Shown piece after piece: positions 58,050 through 64,000 of a DNA stretch of 64,000 nt (position 1 is the first letter of the stretch; each line of letters opens with the position of its first letter). The stretch spans positions 186,001 to 250,000 of the forward strand of contig WACJ01000527.1 of NCBI GenBank assembly GCA_008973525.1, written 5' to 3'. The notes beneath the pieces are model-generated. The model was not told the DNA's origin. It did not search any database and worked only from the letters and a program-made list of their open reading frames with translations. Source of the stretch: Stenopsyche tienmushanensis. Its lineage: Eukaryota > Arthropoda > Insecta > Trichoptera > Stenopsychidae. Both the position numbers and the translations under genes were made by a program.

Positions 58050-59749
58050 AGTGAATTATATTTATGAAATGGCGACGCCATTAGTCATACTACATTTGAG
58101 TGCTGAAAGATACAAAACGCTGCAGGGAGTGAAGATACAGAGACGGCCGCGGAGATTTTCCAAATTTCAGGCCACGTATTTGAGAGCTCAAATTTTAATA
58201 TTTGCCATTCAGGTCACTGAATATATTCATGACGCAATTCTCTGGGGTTGCGTAATTTTCAACCGCCCTATACGAACTGCAATGAAAGAAGAAGGGAAAA
58301 GCACGAGCTGATTATGTAACATAAGATCTCGTTCAGAAGAAGCTTTGAGAAATATTAAGCAAGATCGAGGGACTATTATTAAAACGAGAGTGGTCTCGTG
58401 CAGCGATTGTATAAGAATGCAATTTGCATAGCTTCGATGTCTCATAATATATTTTCAGTCTAGCATTTAGAGATTAAAGCGCAGATTTAACCCCGAAAAG
58501 CTTCAATAAGCTGGATTTTAACAAAAACATATTATCCCATCATATCCCTATTGAATGAGATGACTTACGTTTAAGATATTTTTGAATATTTCATCATTAA
58601 ATTAATAAAAAGCTGCTATGTTGTTGCATCCTTGTATCTCGTTTTAGTTATGTTTTTTAAGAATCTTTTTCATATACAATTATCCTTTTTTGATTCCAAT
58701 CAACATCGTAATGAAAGCTCTATGAAGCTTTCTTCATACAATTAATACAGTTTTTTTAAAAAAAATCATCCTTGTGTTTAAAGGCAATTTGTCTAATTAT
58801 TTAAATACAGAGCCAATGCACTAATAACATTCGTCTTTGCATCCCTCTATAATTACGGAATTTTTAACAAACGACAAACAAGCTACTCGAAATGGAGGGT
58901 GGCTTATTTTCCAGGATGAATATTCATATTGGTGCCTTAAAAGATTTTCCATGCAAAATTTTCGCATAAAAACAATATTATTTCAAGGATTTAACGAGCA
59001 AATTAACAATGAAAAAATATGCTCCGTTTGCATATTTTTCATATGTAAAACGCTTATTTGATTGAAAGCAACCCTTAATTTTTTCCAAATATATATAAAG
59101 TGGAGATGATAATTATAGATGGAATGAAGAGCCTATTTTCAATCAGTAGGCTCAATCTGAATTCGCAATGAGTTTGACAAACTCAATTTAGTTTTTGGAT
59201 CAAATCAATGCCCGTGACTGATTTATCGTACAACTCATTAACGTTCCCCGTAATTAAAATTCATGGAATTTTGCGCCTACCTGAATTTCAATATGATTAA
59301 CATCCATTGAATATTTAGGGCTGAATCGAATTCAGCCCATCTAATTAAATCAATATGTCCAAAAATAATTGTTAATATGGCGAAAATACCTTGACAATAA
59401 ATTAAATCGATATCAATGAAGCAATTAATTTGTAGTAAGCGGGTAGTTGCGTGTTATGATATGAAGTTATATTATCTTCCATGTAACATTGCACGCGCGT
59501 CATTTGTAATGTAACCAAAAAAATGTTCACATATGCATTGTTTTCCATCGATCATTTTTTTTATTTATTGAACTAATTTTTAAAGTTAAAGCATCCCAAT
59601 TGAATCATTCAAATATTATGAATAGTTTACATTTTAAATTGTGAATATATTTACAGTATAACTAAAATATATTTGAGTCATAATCAACCTTTTATACCAA
59701 CATGTAACGATAATTATGGAAATAAATTATTTCTTATCGTTCATGACTG
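58050..59749. other. No recognisable gene
   Basis: Open frames around 58051-58445 overlap on opposite strands and have no known motif. The rest is AT-rich. Confidence 0.5.
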
Positions 59750-60180
59750 TCAGACATATCCAACGCACATCAACAATACAGAATCACTAATGAATTTCTG
59801 CCAAAATATTTTTTGCATCCTTTCCGTGCGGGCTTGATATAAATCCACCAATTTGGCCTCAAAGCAAAATATAACATTTTTTATTCGGCAAGGCTGACGG
59901 GCAAATCGCAACTTTACACGAGTTGACAAAGCGCGCCATACAAGCACCGGTTTTGGGCAATAATTGTAAAACGGCCGAATGACGTCTTTAGTCGCGTGCC
60001 GGGGCGCTCTTAAGCGTCGATACTCCCGAAGAGCCGAATAATTTTCGACTCTTATCTCGGGAGCCCCGAAAAAATCTGGCAGGAAGGTCACCCGATAAAA
60101 AAAAGCAGGACTCGTGAAAATCGTGCCGCAGAAACGAGTGTGTCGTACATCGATTCGGTGTATCGACGGTTGTCATCGGA
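59750..60180 (-). other. CG-containing island with a 113-codon open frame
   Basis: Between about 59900 and 60180 the sequence is GC-richer and has many CG dinucleotides. A minus-strand frame (59750-60091) begins MTFLPDFFGAPEIRVENYSA. No domain could be named and an overlapping second frame is also open, so coding status is doubtful. It could be a regulatory island or an old element. Confidence 0.25.
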
Positions 60181-62032
60181 TCAAATGAAGATACTGCTTA
60201 AATTTACAAACACTTGACCAGTCAAAGGTATCTGAACAAAAACCCCGATAATAAAACCTTTTATTTATCAAATCTTTGACATTAAAAATGCGTCCTAAAT
60301 GTCAACCAATTTCATGAATTTTGGGTCTTGGATTATACTTAATATGCATAATCTAATAACTTCAAATATTGTAACAAGTCTATTGACTTGATGATATCCA
60401 CGTTGCAAAAAATACAATAACATTTATATCGTGTTCAATGTTATATAGTGTTGTTGTATTCGTTTGATTAAAATCTCAGTACAGGGTGATTGTAACGTTT
60501 ATGATAAATTGTTAATTAAATTAAATGCAATTTAATTTTGTTACATTTTAATTAACCTTTAACATTCGCTTTGAAAACTTCAGCGAGAAAATTAAAGCTA
60601 ATTTCCTATGCCTTTATTAACTTATTGGCCAAAAAAAGTGGCAATGGTTTAATTCAATGTTTCTTCGGAAGACTTTGAAAATCCAACTTTGCGAATTTTA
60701 AATCTTAAGCCCTAAAAGCTTTTAACCGTGTTACAAAACTTTAACATTAAACGGGATGACGCTAAAGAAAACATTTCTGTATTGGATGTAAATCCGAGAT
60801 TTTTTCAAGTAAGTTTATTATTTTTTCTGAACGTATGCATACTAATTTAAAAATGTTCTGCGCACAAAAACATAATTATAATATTTTGCAATGCAAAATT
60901 CCACAAGGACATCGGCGAGAATATGTATCACATTTCAGTTAAACAATTTCATAAATATTTCATGGGATATGTGGAAAAATCAAAGTCGACATATCTTCGG
61001 AAACGTACCAGTAAATGTCAAATTTCCTGGCAGCAGTGACCTTTGCATGCCCTATCGATTTAAACCAGATTTATATCGCAAACTATTTTGCATCCCCAAA
61101 AAATATATATGTATACGACTTTGTAGTATAAAATAGTAAGAATATACATGGATTTAAAAAATAAATGCAATTATAAGGTCGCTTTTCGCACGAGACTTGT
61201 AGCTTGATTAAAGTCGGCTGTCTTGCAATAAGCCTCCTAATCCTCGTATTAAAGCAGTGTTTGCCATTTGCGTCACACCCTTTCGGAACAACAGGGTGGG
61301 AAATAGACTTTTCACCCTCGAAATGCCCTTTTTCAAGGATCGAATTCATGCGAATCTGATAGCGCCGAGGAAGCAATTTAATAAGCGAGAAAACCTTTTA
61401 AGCAGGAAAGTGGATAATTTTTTTTATCGCGCAGGTATTGAGCTCGAGTGCAAAAATTTCAAGCATTTTTTAAGCGAGACGATTAATTGATCGTATTTAT
61501 AACCCGTGATAAAAGAGTCTGGCATTAGACCAAGAAAGAATCGATGCGAAAAGCTCCCTAAAAATATATAAATGCAAACAAGCAGCTCTTGTGGCGATAA
61601 ACACAAGAAATATTGCAACAAGTGAATTAATCTGCATATGTAAATATTTTGCCATGCTAACTAGTTGCTTTGAGATCCTACACAAAGAGCCCCGCCCGAT
61701 TGGATGCGCCAATAAAATGATTCAGTTTGAGAAGCGTCGGCTATTTTCGAAAAATATTCTAAGCATGAATATATAGGGATCACTTCGTACGAAAACATAA
61801 ATTCCAAAGCTCCATTATTATGTATTATGGATTATGGAGATTTGGCGCGAAGAGCGGCTGAGACCCATGGGGTCTATCGGGAGCTCCTTTTCATTCGGAT
61901 CGGGGAACGATCCTACAATCCACAATAACGCTTCTCAATGCCATACATTCGATTATGGAATTATTCCTATGCTGCATACAAAAAATCAATCTAAGCACTT
62001 GAAAATTCGAAACATCTCAATATTACAATATA
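60181..62032. other. No recognisable gene
   Basis: Several overlapping open frames at 61083-61776 lie on opposing strands and show no known motif. Nothing else is supported. Confidence 0.5.
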
Positions 62033-62315
62033 TCAAGTCAGTCCAAAAGTTCGTGCGCATTTTTGATTTTTTTTAAATAATTTAAATAAAAAATAATTTA
62101 TCATTTTAATCACTGATATATTTTCCTTCACTATCTACAATTTCTCGCCATCTTACAGGTAGCTTTTAATTCCTAAAAAAATGGTGACAGACTGACTAAT
62201 ATATTAGTCAAGCGACGATACATTTCGATAGGTTCGAAATTTAATGCTTAATTGTGTTTTATTTACACTCTTTAAAATATACCAAAAATGCGCACGAACT
62301 TTTGGACTGACTTGA
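62033..62315 (-). mobile_element. 283-bp mariner-derived MITE
   Basis: Left terminus TCAAGTCAGTCCAAAAGTTC and the reversed right terminus are identical through TCAAGTCAGTCCAAAAGTTC and then GTGCGCATTTTT. TA flanks both ends (62031-62032 and 62316-62317). On the minus strand, just inside the left end, the sequence encodes a mariner-like C-terminal stretch (LPVRWREIVDSEGKYISD then stop, allowing one frame uncertainty at its start). The MITE therefore arose from a mariner by internal deletion. A related end fragment is at 42706-42775. Confidence 0.85.
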
Positions 62316-62317
62316 TA

Positions 62318-63000
62318 GTTGAAAATTTTACATCTTATATTTTTAATAATTCAAATCTATGAACGTTTATCGCTCTTCACAGAATATTTGGATCTCGAAG
62401 GATTGTTTAACAGTGTCAAACTCAATTGAAAAGCTAGATGAGACAAAACTTTCCATCCAAATTTCAAATTTATATTTTTCACCATCAAAGCAACATGTGG
62501 TCTCTATTGCTATGCAAAATATTTTGTTTATCCTATCCAGAATATGATCTGATTTCTTGAAGTTCTCAATTCAATTTCTTTTTGAAAGTTGATGCGAAAT
62601 CCAATCGACCGATTTTCAGACGTTTTAATTGATTTAGAAACGTTTTCATCTAATATCCAGATCTTCTTTTTTCTGACATTAAGCTTTGAAAATCAATTAT
62701 TTGTAATAAATGATTGACATTTTTTGGATGTTCACACAGCAAGGCCAAAATATTGCAATTGCTTCTAAAAAGTATTACGAATCATCCATCTTTTCTAATT
62801 GTTCTACAATTTATTTCAACATTTAGTTTTAATAATATTTTTGTACATACCAGCTCTTCCCTATGATTTTTGCATAGCAAATGAACAAAATTAAAAAGAA
62901 TTCAAAGCAGTCAATGGACTATTACATTTTCATCCACAGGTACGTTTAAGTACATTAAAGTTGCTTTCAAGCACATCATCCCGTTTGCGTTTTTGCGGCG
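62318..63000. other. No recognisable gene
   Basis: AT-rich DNA. A CAG|GTACGT junction at 62939/62940 after a modest pyrimidine tract is a weaker splice-like motif than that at 21352. Confidence 0.5.
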
Positions 63001-63013
63001 AGAAAACTTTCAG

Positions 63014-63410
63014 TAATTATCCCCATCGAATGGTGCTTTGGTATCGCTCCCCAGCATGATTACTTTCCACAAGCAAACGAGAATTAAAGGAATAGTTGTA
63101 GATACTGTGAGGTCGTTTCGCAAGAGAGCAACAATAATATCGATATTCTGTAATGTTCTGGCGAGGCGGTGCTTGCCGTACGAAAGGGCGTACCGTTGGA
63201 AAAGCCGAGGCACATGTGGAGGGGTCGAACTGCTGGGGGTGGAAAGTGGTAAGGGTGGTGGGCCAAGGCCGTCGGTATAGATCGCCGAGTTACGTCACAA
63301 TCGGTGGGACGATGGGATGGTGGGTCACGGCCACCACTCCGCCACCTACTGCCACCTTCCACCAGACATCCAACAACTTCGCGGTGGACACAAATGAATT
63401 ACCCTAATAG
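63014..63410. other. GC-rich island with G-runs and opposing open frames
   Basis: This is the most GC-rich part of the window. On the plus strand G-runs cluster near 63231-63266 (GGGGGTGG, GTGG, AAGGGTGGTGGG), which could form a G-quadruplex-like structure. Open frames run on both strands (63153-63407 plus, 63084-63362 minus, 63010-63213 minus), none with a domain I know. It may be an exon, a promoter-type island or a foreign insert. Confidence 0.3.
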
Positions 63411-64000
63411 CTCTAATTTACCACTTAGCTTGCCAAATAATATTTATATAGAGCTCCTAATTTCTAAGAAACTATACAGTTTGAATGTTATTCAAAAGCC
63501 GAATCTTGTATGATGATACTAGGATGGAGCCATGTTCCATTGAAATAAGACATGGATAAAGCGTTGTACGCTGTAGATCGGTACTTTCAACAATATGCTA
63601 CAATACAACAATAATCAACACAATTTTCTACAGATACCTTAATATATGACAGATTTACAGACAAACATATATACGAATAAATTTGTATTGAAATTTTCGT
63701 ACTAAAATAAGTAACGGTTGTGGAACCAGTGGTGGAAAAAAATTAATACCTATTTCGCATTTCGTTTCACGTTTTCCAATTCCAGGCGTTTGATACCGGT
63801 ACATCTTGTGGATATTTTTTACACCTCCCCTGCGAGGGTTGATTTAATGGTTACATGTTAAATTCTGAAATGTGCATCTATACACAGTCTCAAGAAAAAT
63901 ATCTTACTTGAATCGTAATATAAATGGGTATTACTCTTTAAAAGAAGCGTATTTATTACCAAAAATATTTCATTTGGCGCTTATCTTTGTTCATGTTCAT
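63411..64000. other. No recognisable feature
   Basis: AT-rich DNA up to the end of the window; nothing supported. Confidence 0.6.

Noticed and set aside
61432..61440. CAG|GTATTG after a T-rich tract as a second recursive splice site
   Set aside because: The donor half (GTATTG) is weak and lies within overlapping unassigned open frames; not strong enough to list beside 21352.
62150..62160. TTACAG|GTAGCT as a splice junction
   Set aside because: It lies inside the mariner-derived MITE and coincides with its residual coding sequence.

Overview
The window looks like a stretch of AT-rich insect or other arthropod nuclear genome. There is no bacterial-style gene packing: only short open frames, abundant A/T homopolymers, and many decayed transposons of arthropod type (mariner, Tc1, pogo/Tigger, hAT, piggyBac-like and R1-type non-LTR elements). 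I found no complete host protein-coding gene, no rRNA or tRNA, no CRISPR array and no operon. The organism call is inference from the transposon mix and base composition; the species cannot be read from this window.

Layout. 1-9 kb: mostly quiet DNA with a strong short hairpin (325), a GC-rich island with exon-like frames (2.74-2.99 kb), one copy of a two-copy repeat (3.24-3.83 kb), a mariner-like N-terminal scrap (4.43-4.53 kb) and an exon-like 83-nt segment on the minus strand (8.54-8.62 kb). 9-18 kb: an internally deleted mariner (9.35-9.88 kb), the second repeat copy (11.3-11.8 kb) and a composite Tigger-like element holding an R1-type reverse transcriptase fragment (15.82-17.35 kb). 19-22 kb: a 79-bp piggyBac-like element, a possible SINE, a non-autonomous hAT and a strong candidate recursive splice site (21,352). 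22-38 kb: long quiet tracts with a Tc1 relic (27.5-28.6 kb), an internally deleted mariner (30.5-31.3 kb) and orphan open frames. 38-46 kb: a second hAT copy, a TTAA-flanked element, a long fold-back (43.1-43.3 kb) and a second composite Tigger-like element in which pogo-type and mariner-type transposase segments form one open frame (44.35-45.49 kb). 48-57 kb: two mariner relics each interrupted by a copy of the same hAT family, one with a perfect 8-bp target duplication, and the poly(A) end of a non-LTR element. 57-64 kb: a mariner scrap, a 283-bp mariner-derived MITE and GC-rich islands of unknown role.

How the parts relate. The elements are layered, which gives a relative chronology: mariner relics are older than the hAT copies inside them, and the Tigger termini enclose foreign transposase or reverse transcriptase pieces. 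All recognised transposase genes are broken or truncated, so every DNA element here would be non-autonomous. The splice-like signals at 8.5 kb (minus) and 21.35 kb (plus) suggest that the window could lie within long introns or intergenic DNA of one or more large host genes, but none of these exons could be assigned to a known gene.
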